A DNA stretch of 53,660 nt from an uncultured Lachnospiraceae bacterium (GCA_910578845.1 CAJTSL010000025.1:1-53660); one strand, 5' to 3'; counted from the first letter of the stretch, positions 15,646-24,150 are shown. The notes: generated by a model from the sequence alone, not told the origin. Made by a program: numbers and translations.

Positions 15646-16164
15646 TTATTGTTTTGCATCAAATGACTTTGAGCTCATCCCTATCACATCGCCGGTATTA
15701 TAAGCGCCCTTGTTATAGTTCGCGGTTTCCGGCGCCATTTTCATGGCTTGGAGAACATTCATATTAAACTGTACCATTTCCAGAGCGCTTTGGAGCAATT
15801 CCCGGTTCTGCTCATTAATCCTTGCCACATGGCGCACATTTGTCTGCAATTTATCGAAAACCGCAGCCAGTTTCTGCTGTTCTTCCGGTCTTTGGCCGAG
15901 CATCTTAATCAAATCTACAATTTTTAAATTGGTAACATCCTTGTTAAGTACATTCGCTATATCCTGGATAGCCTCATCGCGTAAATGATCTAAATGATTA
16001 ATCCTGCTTACGATATACTGTTCTTCATCCGTGATTTTCTCTAAAGCTTCTAGATTCTCGGACACAATGACTGGCGTCTTCTGCATGGACAAGTTCAACA
16101 AATTCTCATATTCCGCACTCTCGTTCTCCAATACCTCTATCAGGTTCTCCATTAAACTTGCCAC
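15646..16164 (-). CDS. flgN: FlgN family chaperone for hook-associated proteins
   Basis: The protein is about 172 residues and helical (ASLMENLIEVLENESAEYENLLNLS, then ITDEEQYIVSRINHLDHLRDEAI), matching the FlgN pattern. FlgN binds FlgK and FlgL for type III export. I prefer the GTG at 16164, which gives (V)ASLMENLI like the family. The in-frame GTG at 16176 is only one base from the ribosome site GGAAAGG. An ATG at 16152 is also possible. It sits between flgM and the flgK pair. Confidence 0.88.
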   Translation of the reverse strand: MASLMENLIEVLENESAEYENLLNLSMQKTPVIVSENLEALEKITDEEQYIVSRINHLDHLRDEAIQDIANVLNKDVTNLKIVDLIKMLGQRPEEQQKLAAVFDKLQTNVRHVARINEQNRELLQSALEMVQFNMNVLQAMKMAPETANYNKGAYNTGDVIGMSSKSFDAKQ

Positions 16165-16221
16165 GCTAATAACCACGCCTTTCCGCTATGAAAGTAGAAA
16201 AATTTTTGATTCCCTAACTTC

Positions 16222-16515
16222 CTATAGTGCATATATTCTGGAACTCTCCTCATATCTTTGCAGCATCCTCTCTGCAAAGCTTTCTCCGCTCACATGATAA
16301 CTGCCGCTTTGGATGCCGGCTTTCAGAGGAGCAATTACCTCTTCCCTGACATCACTGCTTGCACTCACTGCGGCTTTGGCTATCTGGAAATCCTTGCCGA
16401 TACTGGAAATCTGTATCTGGTCAGATTTGCCCACATTTGATGTTGCAGGCGCTTTAACCGCTTTTTTCGTACTGTTATATAATTGTTGGACCTGAGTATA
16501 TGCTTCAACACGCAT
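16222..16515 (-). CDS. flgM: Anti-sigma-28 factor FlgM
   Basis: From the ATG at 16515 the protein is 97 residues (MRVEAYTQVQQLYNSTKK). It carries the FlgM C-terminal sigma-binding helices (SDQIQISSIGKDFQIAKAAVS, then VREEVIAPLKAGIQSGSYHV, SFAERMLQRY). FlgM holds sigma-28 until the hook is complete and FlgM is exported. I rejected the upstream in-frame start at 16581 because AAGGAGGAG sits just before 16515. It is first in the flgM-flgN-flgK-flgK-flgL unit and has its own sigma-28 promoter, which gives feedback. Confidence 0.95.
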   Translation of the reverse strand: MRVEAYTQVQQLYNSTKKAVKAPATSNVGKSDQIQISSIGKDFQIAKAAVSASSDVREEVIAPLKAGIQSGSYHVSGESFAERMLQRYEESSRIYAL

Positions 16516-16593
16516 CTTAAACTCCTCCTTCCTGTCCATTACCTCGCTGATCTGCTGATAATCTTTGCCTATGTTTATCAACTGTTATTTAAT

Positions 16594-16620
16594 GTATCGG
16601 ATAATTTCCCAAAGACTTTA
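16594..16620 (-). promoter_or_regulatory. Sigma-28 promoter of the flgM operon
   Basis: The minus strand reads TAAA, 15 bases, TCCGATAC, about 80 bases before the flgM ATG and only about 25 bases beyond the stop of the response-regulator gene. Confidence 0.87.
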
Positions 16621-16643
16621 GAGGGTCTTCCTAAATTTTTTTC

Positions 16644-17453
16644 TCAGTCCAAAAGATGCAACGAGGCCATACGGCACAAGCGTCCACATGTCTCTTCTCC
16701 CCATGAATAACTGGTCATATATCTGCCATCGAAAATCGTCTCGTTAATCTTTTTCCCATCCAGTACTTCATAATAATCACAAGAGATCTCTTCTTTGTTC
16801 ACATGGCACGTGCCTCTTGCATTGCTGAAAACAGATTCTATGTCATATTTTCTGAACATTGCATTCAGATACGCAATCGCCTTTCTATACAGGCCTTTTA
16901 CCTTCTCGTCATAATCCCTGTTCTCCCAAAGCTTTTCTATTGCTCTTTGCATCGTTACCTCACCGCCATTGTCAATACAAAGCGCAAACAGTTCTTTTGC
17001 TTTCTGATTGCTGAATTCAAGCAGCTTCCCGTCCACAAAGACATCAAATTCGCCAAAAGTCCGAACGATCACCTTCTTGCCAAGCCTGCCGGATAAATAT
17101 CTGACTTTGTTCAAGGTTTCTGCAATATCTCCAGCGCTATATGGCTTTAGCAAATACCAATCTGCTTTCACGCCCAGAATGGCTTCTTTTATATATTCAT
17201 CATAAGCGCTGATATAGATAATAAGCATATTGTGACTGATCTCTTTTAGTTTTCTCCCTAAGGTTATGCCATCCATGTCCGGCATTTTCACATCCAGAAA
17301 CGCCAACTCTACAATATTGCTTTCTGCATAGGAAAGCGCTTCTTCTGCGTTCGAAAAAACACCTTTTAAATCAATCTGTTCCCCTTTACAGCCAAGTACG
17401 AACTCTTCCATGCTCCATGGCTCATCATCTACCAAAATAGTTTTGATCTTCAT
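16644..17453 (-). CDS. Response regulator: CheY-like receiver plus SARP/OmpR-like winged helix
   Basis: Residues 1-120 are a receiver domain with acidic DD at 9-10, phospho-acceptor D54 (FLDVKMPDMDG), S82 and K103 (LLKPYS). Residues about 125-265 resemble the winged-helix output of SARP/AfsR-like activators (VRTFGEFDVFVDGKLLEF, NQKAKELFALCIDNGG) rather than LytTR or AraC output. It starts 16 bases after the LytS-type kinase gene and ends 24 bases before the flgM sigma-28 promoter. Likely part of a three-component phosphorelay with the two upstream kinases. Target genes are unknown, but the flagellar operon directly downstream is an obvious candidate. Confidence 0.85.
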   Translation of the reverse strand: MKIKTILVDDEPWSMEEFVLGCKGEQIDLKGVFSNAEEALSYAESNIVELAFLDVKMPDMDGITLGRKLKEISHNMLIIYISAYDEYIKEAILGVKADWYLLKPYSAGDIAETLNKVRYLSGRLGKKVIVRTFGEFDVFVDGKLLEFSNQKAKELFALCIDNGGEVTMQRAIEKLWENRDYDEKVKGLYRKAIAYLNAMFRKYDIESVFSNARGTCHVNKEEISCDYYEVLDGKKINETIFDGRYMTSYSWGEETCGRLCRMASLHLLD

Positions 17454-17469
17454 AATACAACCCCCTTTT

Positions 17470-18129
17470 CTACTGCTTCGTTTTGGGAATGTGTAATGTT
17501 ACGATTGTGCCAATTCCAATAAAGCTTTTTATGTCCATACTACCGCCTGCCATCTTCTCTATCAGATATCTGACCCTTTGCAGCCCGCTGCCTTCCGCTC
17601 CATCATCCGCAAGACGACCCATATCGCTTCCTGTTTCAAACCCTATTCCATCATCTTCTACCTGCACAACATATTCCGAAGGCGCCTGATAGCTTCTAAT
17701 CGTTATCACGCCTTTTAGCTTGCCATTCTTCAACCCATGCCTGACTGCATTTTCTACGAGCGGCTGTATCGATAATGGCGGCAGCATAAAATTTTGTGCC
17801 CGGATATCCATCTGAAATATAATATTATCCCCGAACCTTATCTTCTCTAAATTGATATAAGAAATAATATGCGCCGTCTCTTCTTTAAAGAGAATATCCC
17901 CTTTATACGTTAACATGCGAATCACGATTCTTAGGTATTTTGAAAAATCATAAATCATATCGTATGCCAAATCTGCATTTGTCTTAGTCGCGATACGGAT
18001 CGCGCCAAGTGTATTGAAAAGAAAATGAGGATCCAGACTGCGGACTATGCGCTGTCTCTCCTGTTCTTTTATTCTCTCTAAATCTTCGGAGCAGACATGT
18101 CCTTTATCCGCTTTCATGCCATTTATCAT
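17470..18129 (-). CDS. LytS/YesM-type sensor histidine kinase, no sensor domain
   Basis: The protein is 219 residues from the ATG at 18129. It has the His_kinase (PF06580-type) H-box LDPHFLFNTLGAI with H35, the N-box QPLVENAVRHGLK, and G-boxes DDGIGF and GSGLQRVRYL. No membrane segment or input domain precedes it, so it is a bare cytoplasmic kinase core that must receive its signal from a partner, most likely the hybrid kinase encoded immediately upstream. The start ATG overlaps the hybrid kinase stop (ATGA), implying translational coupling. A GTG three codons earlier is possible. Confidence 0.87.
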   Translation of the reverse strand: MINGMKADKGHVCSEDLERIKEQERQRIVRSLDPHFLFNTLGAIRIATKTNADLAYDMIYDFSKYLRIVIRMLTYKGDILFKEETAHIISYINLEKIRFGDNIIFQMDIRAQNFMLPPLSIQPLVENAVRHGLKNGKLKGVITIRSYQAPSEYVVQVEDDGIGFETGSDMGRLADDGAEGSGLQRVRYLIEKMAGGSMDIKSFIGIGTIVTLHIPKTKQ

Positions 18130-19727
18130 CCCCGGCACTTTGAAAGTGCATACGCGACATCTTCCAAGCAGTACGGCTTCAAAAGGCAGGCATTTATTTG
18201 GACGGACAAGGCATCATTCTTCTGTTTGTTGGCGACATCAATATCCGCTGTCATAGCGATAATCGGCAGGTCGCTGTCCTTCCTGTCCATGCTCCTGATT
18301 GCCTGAATTGCTTCTAACCCGCTCATCCCTGGCATATTAATGTCCATTAGAATCACATCATAATAATTTTCTTCTGATTGTGCAAAAATTGCTATAACCT
18401 CCTCACCATCATTTATTTTATCGGCATCGATCCCTAACTCTTGCAGGTAACTACTGATGATTTCCCTATTGCTTTCTTCATCTTCCGCGACCAACGCCCT
18501 TTGAAAAGCCTCCTGCCGTGAAACGTCTGCACAGGACGACGAACGCGGCGTCCGAAGCAGATCATAACGTATATCATCGGCATCTGCTTCCAACTCCACG
18601 AATATTTTCGTCCCGCACCCAACCTGGCTGGCAATTTCTATCCTGCCATCCATAAGCTCCACGAGATGTTTTGTAAGCGCAAGGCCTAACCCGCTTCCCT
18701 GCGCGTCTTTCTTCCTGCATTCTCTTGTATAGTCTTCCCATATAACAGAGAGAAAGCTTTCCTCCATCCCGATCCCTGTATCGGTCACTTCAATAGTAAG
18801 CAGGACTCTTTTCTCCTCCAGATATGTTTCCGCCATACGGCAGATGACACTTCCTCCTTCATTTGTATATTTAATCGCATTGGAAATCAGATTTACTATA
18901 ATCTGACAGACGGCCATTTTATGCAAGTATAAATATTGGTAGATCGGCTCCTCTGCAAAGACATCTAGCCGGATCCGTTTCTTGAAAGCTTCCACTTCAA
19001 ACACGCTCTTTGGATATTGCACCAATTCGTCCATGGTGACAGTTTCTAATTTCATGACATATTCTGTGCCTTTCACCATAGAAATACACAGTTCAGTATT
19101 TACGAATTCTTTTAAATGCGCCGCTGATAAAGCAGCGTTCTTCAGATAATCGTTGTCCCCATAGCGCTCTTCCTTTTGCAGCAAATCCAAATTCCCACAA
19201 ATACTATTGAGCGATGTCCTGGCTTCATGCAGTAAATATGCTATCTTCCTATCTGATGGGCTTCTTTCTCCTCTCATAGGCGCATTATGATCTAGAGAAC
19301 CGTCTTCCTGAGATATCCCCATTGGCACGCGCTCTGGCGCATCATAAACATCTTCGCAAACTGCTATTATTTTCTGCCGCTTCTTACCCTGCATAAACAA
19401 TATCCTTTTATGGCAGATGCGTCCGTTTATTAATATCTGACATTGTGTCATATATTTGTCATGTACAGAAAGCGCGCTTACCACGGTGGGCAGCTTCATG
19501 TTCTCAGAAAACTCTTCCATACCACTACAGAGCCTACTTCGCAGGCTCTGTAGAAAATCATCATATTTTCCTTTTCTGGGCGGAAAACCTGACTGGCTTT
19601 TTCTCCCGTACCTACATTGGTACGTCCCTTTTCCCATATCAATATATAATATGAAATCAAAGATTTCTTCTGCCAGAGTTAAGCCGTCCCTCCCTCTTGC
19701 TAAATGGTCTTTTAATAATTGAATCAT
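18126..19727 (-). CDS. Cytoplasmic hybrid histidine kinase with C-terminal receiver
   Basis: The 533-residue protein has an N-terminal about 130-residue PAS-like input region (FDFILYIDMGKGTYQCRYG) and no membrane helix. It is followed by an H-box LLHEARTSLNSI with H167, N-box IVNLISNAIKYTNEGG, G-boxes DTGIGM and GSGLGLALTKHL, and a receiver with phospho-acceptor about D462 (VILMDINMPGMSG). The H-box has HEART rather than the usual HDIRTP. It leads the three-gene signalling operon. The ATG at 19727 lacks a clear ribosome site and lies close behind a TATAAT, so a leaderless or shorter start is possible. A perfect 11-bp inverted repeat (19525-19553) lies within the coding region. Confidence 0.87.
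   Translation of the reverse strand: MIQLLKDHLARGRDGLTLAEEIFDFILYIDMGKGTYQCRYGRKSQSGFPPRKGKYDDFLQSLRSRLCSGMEEFSENMKLPTVVSALSVHDKYMTQCQILINGRICHKRILFMQGKKRQKIIAVCEDVYDAPERVPMGISQEDGSLDHNAPMRGERSPSDRKIAYLLHEARTSLNSICGNLDLLQKEERYGDNDYLKNAALSAAHLKEFVNTELCISMVKGTEYVMKLETVTMDELVQYPKSVFEVEAFKKRIRLDVFAEEPIYQYLYLHKMAVCQIIVNLISNAIKYTNEGGSVICRMAETYLEEKRVLLTIEVTDTGIGMEESFLSVIWEDYTRECRKKDAQGSGLGLALTKHLVELMDGRIEIASQVGCGTKIFVELEADADDIRYDLLRTPRSSSCADVSRQEAFQRALVAEDEESNREIISSYLQELGIDADKINDGEEVIAIFAQSEENYYDVILMDINMPGMSGLEAIQAIRSMDRKDSDLPIIAMTADIDVANKQKNDALSVQINACLLKPYCLEDVAYALSKCRG
19525..19553. repeat. Perfect 11-bp inverted repeat inside the hybrid kinase gene
   Basis: CTACAGAGCCT and AGGCTCTGTAG flank a 7-base spacer, around codons 59-68 of the hybrid kinase. 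Possible mRNA hairpin; function unknown. Confidence 0.7.
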
Positions 19728-19740
19728 AGCTGATAAGAAT

Positions 19741-19771
19741 ATTATATCGGTCGCTTGCCTGAATGCAAGCG
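19741..19771 (-). promoter_or_regulatory. Putative hybrid-kinase promoter overlapped by an inverted repeat
   Basis: On the minus strand TTGCAT, 16 bases, TATAAT (19746-19741) lies directly upstream of the kinase ATG. The arms CGCTTGC and GCAAGCG (19752-19771) cover the -35 and spacer, as an operator would. Alternatively the hairpin is a terminator stem for the upstream isomerase gene. Confidence 0.4.
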
Positions 19772-19812
19772 TAAATGAGGTTATTCCTTTTCAATTTTTG
19801 CTGTTTTTTTGT

Positions 19813-20637
19813 CTAATTTTGATCAAATATTTTCTTCATATAAGCAATTTCTGCCTGTGCAATCTGCGGATTCATTTCTTCCCGTAAAAGATACATGTCT
19901 GGCTGCTCTTTCCAGAGCCATTCCGCAATCGCCTCATATTGTATGACGCCTTTTCCAAGCGGCACGGGACAATACTTACCATTTTCATCAAAATAAAAAT
20001 CTTTGATGTGCATTGCTTCTATGTATTTCCCCGTTTGTCCCAGCCATTCTTTCCAGTAAGCGTCTTGGTCCGTCTCATCTGGGAATTGCAGCAGATTAGA
20101 TGCATCGAAGATCATCCGCAAATGTGCTTCATCCCCTACTGCCTCCATAACGCAGCGCACAGCTTCTAGGCTATCCAATGGATGCCAGTATACAGGCTCT
20201 ATTGCCAGTTTCACGTCCAGCCTTGCCGCCTCTTCCACGACACGTTTGATGCCGTCTAGCATATATGGATGCCATTTTGCCTTCCCTTCCTTGTCCAGAT
20301 GTGGATATGCCGTCTCCGTGCCGACCACTTTAGCGCCAACTTCTTTGCTATACACAAGGCATTTTTTCAATGTCTCTACCGCATAATCCCGCACCCCTTC
20401 GTCCGGGTTGCCCAAGTCCATATAACAGCCAAATACCGGGATCTCTACTTCCCATTTTTCAAATGCCTGCCGGATACGCTCTAAATGGCTAAGCGTAATG
20501 TCTTCATAACAATTGATTCCCGCAAAAACTTTGGGCAAGGCAAGCTGTGCCGCCTGATACCCTTCACGGTGCAGAAGCTCTGCCGCTTCCTCAATCTCCA
20601 TTTTCCCATAATCATGCGCTCTTACGCCTATTTTCAT
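19813..20637 (-). CDS. Sugar phosphate isomerase/epimerase family protein (xylose-isomerase-like TIM barrel)
   Basis: The 274-residue protein matches the AP-endonuclease-2/xylose-isomerase-like TIM barrel: KIGVRAHDYGKM start, a central acidic metal site (KLAIEPVYWHPLDS, then MIFDASNLLQFPDE), MHIKDFYFDENGKYCPVPLGKGVI, and EEMNP near the end. These enzymes interconvert ketoses or aldoses and epimerise at C3. It lies 50 bases downstream of the rhamnose mutarotase gene, so an L-rhamnose or related sugar substrate is plausible but not shown by the sequence. No signal peptide. Confidence 0.82.
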   Translation of the reverse strand: MKIGVRAHDYGKMEIEEAAELLHREGYQAAQLALPKVFAGINCYEDITLSHLERIRQAFEKWEVEIPVFGCYMDLGNPDEGVRDYAVETLKKCLVYSKEVGAKVVGTETAYPHLDKEGKAKWHPYMLDGIKRVVEEAARLDVKLAIEPVYWHPLDSLEAVRCVMEAVGDEAHLRMIFDASNLLQFPDETDQDAYWKEWLGQTGKYIEAMHIKDFYFDENGKYCPVPLGKGVIQYEAIAEWLWKEQPDMYLLREEMNPQIAQAEIAYMKKIFDQN

Positions 20638-20687
20638 TCCGTTATCCGTCCTTTCTTATGCCGGCCAATATCATGGCTTTTACTCTC

Positions 20688-20999
20688 CTAGTCAAGATGG
20701 AACAATGGCTTTAAGTCTATCGACACCGGACTGTTATCCGGATTGGTCTCCATAATGTCCGCCATGAAATCCCACCATTTACGGTTAATCGCGGTATCCG
20801 CGCCTTTTGCCCAAAGCTCTTCATCCTCTATCTCAATGTATCCGAACAGCGTAAGCGTCTCTTTATCCAGGAAAATAGAATAATTTTTACCGCCATGTTC
20901 ATGGATCATGTCTTTCATTTCCTGCCACAATTCGTTATGACGCTTCTCATACTCTGCCTCCTGTCCGGAATATAGTTTCATCTTGAATCCTTTAACCAT
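20688..20999 (-). CDS. rhaM: L-rhamnose mutarotase family protein
   Basis: The 103-residue product matches the RhaM/YiiL family: GFKMKLYSGQEAEYEKRHNELW, then GGKNYSIFLDKETLTLFGYIEIED and a C-terminal NRKWWDFMADIMETNPDN. RhaM interconverts alpha- and beta-L-rhamnose, feeding rhamnose isomerase. The conserved His in KRHNELW and the paired Trp of RKWWDFM are present. The ATG at 20999 follows AGGAGAGAG. It leads a two-gene unit with the TIM-barrel isomerase gene and is divergent from the GH105-CE12-GH112 genes. This context is why the neighbouring GH112 is probably rhamnose-specific. Confidence 0.9.
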   Translation of the reverse strand: MVKGFKMKLYSGQEAEYEKRHNELWQEMKDMIHEHGGKNYSIFLDKETLTLFGYIEIEDEELWAKGADTAINRKWWDFMADIMETNPDNSPVSIDLKPLFHLD

Positions 21000-21187
21000 A
21001 ATGCCTCTCTCCTTTTCCCTTTTCTTCTTTCATCATTGCCGCTGGAATTTCACTTACATTGTAACATATACGGTGGTGAATCTCTACCGCTTTTTTGTAA
21101 ATAAAAATTCTTCTGCCAAAATAAGATATGGTCGAAATTGCAGGATATTTGAATGAAAGCAATCTTTTAGAAAGATGCCGGATTTTG

Positions 21188-21204
21188 TATAATGATGGTA
21201 TCAT
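21188..21204 (+). promoter_or_regulatory. Putative promoter -10 and inverted repeat before GH105
   Basis: TATAAT (21188-21193) is overlapped by ATGAT-GGT-ATCAT (21192-21204), a perfect 5-bp inverted repeat that could be an operator. The -35 region is weak, which fits activator dependence (an AraC gene lies at 26354-27331). Confidence 0.4.
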
Positions 21205-21244
21205 AGGTTTATAGCATTATCACATCTAAAAGGAGGGTTTGCTT

Positions 21245-22294
21245 ATGCAATTGGAATTTAACAAAGAACAGATAGAAGACGCCATTGATCGTATCGTAGA
21301 GCGGACGATGAAAATGGATTTGACATGGGACTGGCCTTGCGGCGTAGCTTATTACGGGATCAGTGAAGCATATGAAAAAACAGGAAACGAAAAATACTTG
21401 ACGCTCTTAAAAGAGCGTGTAGATGAATTGATCTCCCTCGGCCTTCCAAAGACCTGGACCGTGAATGCCTGTGCCATGGGACATTGCCTGATCACGCTCT
21501 ATCAGGCTACCGGGGAACAGAGATATTGGGACATTGTCATGAGCAAAATCTCTTACTTACAAAAAGACGCCCTCCGTTTCGGAGACAGCGTATTACAGCA
21601 TACAGTCTCTGCCAATAATGATTTCCCGGAACAGGCATGGGCAGATACGCTTTTCATGGCGGCATTTTTCCTGCTCCGGGTGGGCGTCATTAATAAAGAC
21701 GAAGCCATGATCGAAGATGCATTAAATCAATGGTATTGGCATATCAACTATTTACAGGATGAAAAAACAGGCTTTTACTATCATGGCTATAATAATATCA
21801 CGAAAGACCATATGTCTGGCATATATTGGGGCAGAGCCAATGCCTGGGCGGCATATACAATGTCCAAAGTCGGCGGCGTCCTGCCGGAATGTTATCTATA
21901 CCCGAAATATCTGGATATCGCCGGTTCCCTTAATGACCAGCTTGCCGCTCTCAAAACAGTACAGACGCCGAACGGCCTCTGGCGCACAGTCTTAAATGAC
22001 GAAGGCTCCTATGAAGAAATATCCGCTGCCGCCGGCATTGCCGCGGCCATGTTAGAACGTGGCAATCCGCTACATACCCGTTATATCAACAAAGCCATAC
22101 AAGGCCTATTGGATAACGTCAGCGAAGATGGCAGGGTCATGAACGTATCAGGCGGTACTGCCGTCATGAAAGACATCGAAGGTTACCGTGGCATTTCCAG
22201 ACGTTGGATCCAAGGATGGGGACAGGGCCTCGCTCTTGCCTTTTTCAGCAATGTCTTGGTTTCAGCAACCATTGCAAAGGACGGCGCATTATAA
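21245..22294 (+). CDS. GH105 unsaturated rhamnogalacturonyl hydrolase
   Basis: The 349-residue product matches GH105 (YteR/YesR): TWDWPCGVAYYGISEAYEKTGN near the N-terminus, FPEQAWADTLFMAAFFLLR with the catalytic-region Asp, GIYWGRANAWAAYTM, and SRRWIQGWGQGLALAF at the end. GH105 hydrolyses the unsaturated galacturonyl-rhamnose made by rhamnogalacturonan lyases, releasing rhamnose inside the cell. No signal peptide, consistent with cytoplasmic action. I chose the ATG at 21245, seven bases behind AGGAGGG, rather than a TTG at 21239. The stop is one base before the next gene's ATG. Confidence 0.93.
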   Translation: MQLEFNKEQIEDAIDRIVERTMKMDLTWDWPCGVAYYGISEAYEKTGNEKYLTLLKERVDELISLGLPKTWTVNACAMGHCLITLYQATGEQRYWDIVMSKISYLQKDALRFGDSVLQHTVSANNDFPEQAWADTLFMAAFFLLRVGVINKDEAMIEDALNQWYWHINYLQDEKTGFYYHGYNNITKDHMSGIYWGRANAWAAYTMSKVGGVLPECYLYPKYLDIAGSLNDQLAALKTVQTPNGLWRTVLNDEGSYEEISAAAGIAAAMLERGNPLHTRYINKAIQGLLDNVSEDGRVMNVSGGTAVMKDIEGYRGISRRWIQGWGQGLALAFFSNVLVSATIAKDGAL

Positions 22295-22295
22295 A

Positions 22296-24074
22296 ATGTA
22301 TCAGCAGAAATATATTTTTACCATAAATGATCAATTCGCAGAACAATCCGCTATACATGTCAAAGCTTCGGATTTATATTCTCCCGAACGGGGTTATGGA
22401 TTTATTACGGAAGAAAACATGGCACAACAGCCGGATTTAATGCTGCCAGAATTAAATGGCTCTTTTATGCCGGTTCCTTGGTATTCGCTCTTAGAACCGG
22501 CGCCAATCAGGGCAACTGCATACGGATGCCAAATTAATAAGACAGACGCTGACAGACAGATCCCTCTGCGCTTCAAATGCAATGTCCCATCGGACGGCAG
22601 CTATCGGGTCAGGTTCCTCCTCCGCTCGGAAGAGGAACTGTCAGATATTCGAATCTTTACAGGCAGGCGTTGTCTCGCCGCCTACCTCGAAAAGCTGCCT
22701 GCCGCAGAGGCATATTCCGGTGAAGCTTATACGGAAGTCTGTGGCATCATCCCTCGCGGACAGGAGCAGATCTATGAAAACCGCTGTATCGAGTTATCGG
22801 TAACTGCCAACAGGCCATGCCTCAGTGAGGTGACAATAGAATCCATACAATGTCCTGTGCTCTATATCGCCGGAGATTCCACGGTCACGGACCAATCCGC
22901 GCAATACCCATATGCCCCGCAGGAAAGTTATGCCGGATGGGGGCAGCTCCTTCCCTATTATATAGAAGGAATGCTGACTGTTTCTAATCATTCGCATTCA
23001 GGGCTGACAACGGAAAGCTTTCGGCAAGAAGGACATGCAGCAATCCCTATGGGACGTTTTCAAAAAGGGGATTATATGTTCTTCCAATTCGGCCATAACG
23101 ATCAGAAACTGGCACACTTAACAGCTAAGGAAGGCTACTCCTCTAATCTGCGGACATATATTGAGGAATGCCGCAGCGCCGGCGTCTATCCATTGTTGGT
23201 CACGCCTGTTGCGCGCAATACTTGGCGCGGGAGCGATGGCGCCTACAATGATTTGCTGGAAGAATATGCTGCGGCCTGTCTTCTCCTTGGTGAGCAGATG
23301 TCCGTTCCCGTTTTGGATTTACACCGTCTCAGCATGGAATTTGTCATACGGATGGAAAAAGAAGGAGCGAAAAAATATTTCTATCCTTTCGATTACACGC
23401 ATCATAATGATTTCGGCGCCCAGCAAATGGCCGCGTTCATCTGTCAGGAAATCAAACGCGTCTGTGGGAACTGGCAAATTGACGATTCCGGCACGGCCGA
23501 AATGAATGCCTACCAGAAACTTGCGGCAGCGATACGGGAAAATCCCCTGCTTTGGAAAGAACCAGTCTCTCTGTCGCCTTTACAGCCACCCGTTGGATTT
23601 CATGTACAAGAAGCAACGGAGGAATTTGCGGAGCCAGACCGGCCATCAGATACGCTTCTTCGGGCTGAAGCCCTAGATATGGTAATCCGACGGGCAGGAT
23701 TTTTCATCACCAATGTCTATAACGATTACTTTACCGATATCATCGGACATGAATGGTATGCCGGCGCTGTAGAATGCGGACTGCAAAATGGCATTGTGAC
23801 TAAGGATATGTGTCAGGATCGGAAGTTTTACCCAACTGATCCCATCACGCGCTTAGACTTTATTACATTCCTGATGATGGCATATAAAAGCAGGCGTACG
23901 CTTCCTTGCGAAACGCACACCCCATATCACGGCACGGTAAAAGAGACGCTCTTGCCTCTCCTATCCGCAGCATGTCAGTTAGGCATCCTTGCCCCCGACG
24001 GATCGGATGCCTTAGACGGACAGATCAGCCGTCATACGGGCGCCGCATTATGCCGCAAGCTCAAAATCATGTAA
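22296..24074 (+). CDS. CE12-type rhamnogalacturonan acetylesterase with C-terminal SLH-like modules
   Basis: From the ATG at 22296 the protein is 592 residues. Residues about 1-180 form a beta-sandwich-like N-domain. Residues about 180-400 are an SGNH/CE12 esterase: IAGDSTVTDQ (catalytic Ser), the Gly block HSGLTTESF, QFGHNDQK, and a C-terminal DYTHHNDFG with Asp-His, as in YesT/RhgT. Residues about 479-528 read FTDI, HEWYAGAV, GIV, FYPTDPITRLDF, a good SLH motif, and a weaker second copy follows to the end. Deacetylation of rhamnogalacturonan fragments would precede GH105 and GH112 action. There is no signal peptide, which is odd for SLH modules. It begins one base after the GH105 stop, so it is translationally coupled. 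Confidence 0.87.
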   Translation: MYQQKYIFTINDQFAEQSAIHVKASDLYSPERGYGFITEENMAQQPDLMLPELNGSFMPVPWYSLLEPAPIRATAYGCQINKTDADRQIPLRFKCNVPSDGSYRVRFLLRSEEELSDIRIFTGRRCLAAYLEKLPAAEAYSGEAYTEVCGIIPRGQEQIYENRCIELSVTANRPCLSEVTIESIQCPVLYIAGDSTVTDQSAQYPYAPQESYAGWGQLLPYYIEGMLTVSNHSHSGLTTESFRQEGHAAIPMGRFQKGDYMFFQFGHNDQKLAHLTAKEGYSSNLRTYIEECRSAGVYPLLVTPVARNTWRGSDGAYNDLLEEYAAACLLLGEQMSVPVLDLHRLSMEFVIRMEKEGAKKYFYPFDYTHHNDFGAQQMAAFICQEIKRVCGNWQIDDSGTAEMNAYQKLAAAIRENPLLWKEPVSLSPLQPPVGFHVQEATEEFAEPDRPSDTLLRAEALDMVIRRAGFFITNVYNDYFTDIIGHEWYAGAVECGLQNGIVTKDMCQDRKFYPTDPITRLDFITFLMMAYKSRRTLPCETHTPYHGTVKETLLPLLSAACQLGILAPDGSDALDGQISRHTGAALCRKLKIM

Positions 24075-24150
24075 GGCAATAACAGAACAAACAATGATTT
24101 CGTAAATACAGTACAGATTAACATAGATATTTTATTAGGAGGGAAATTGG

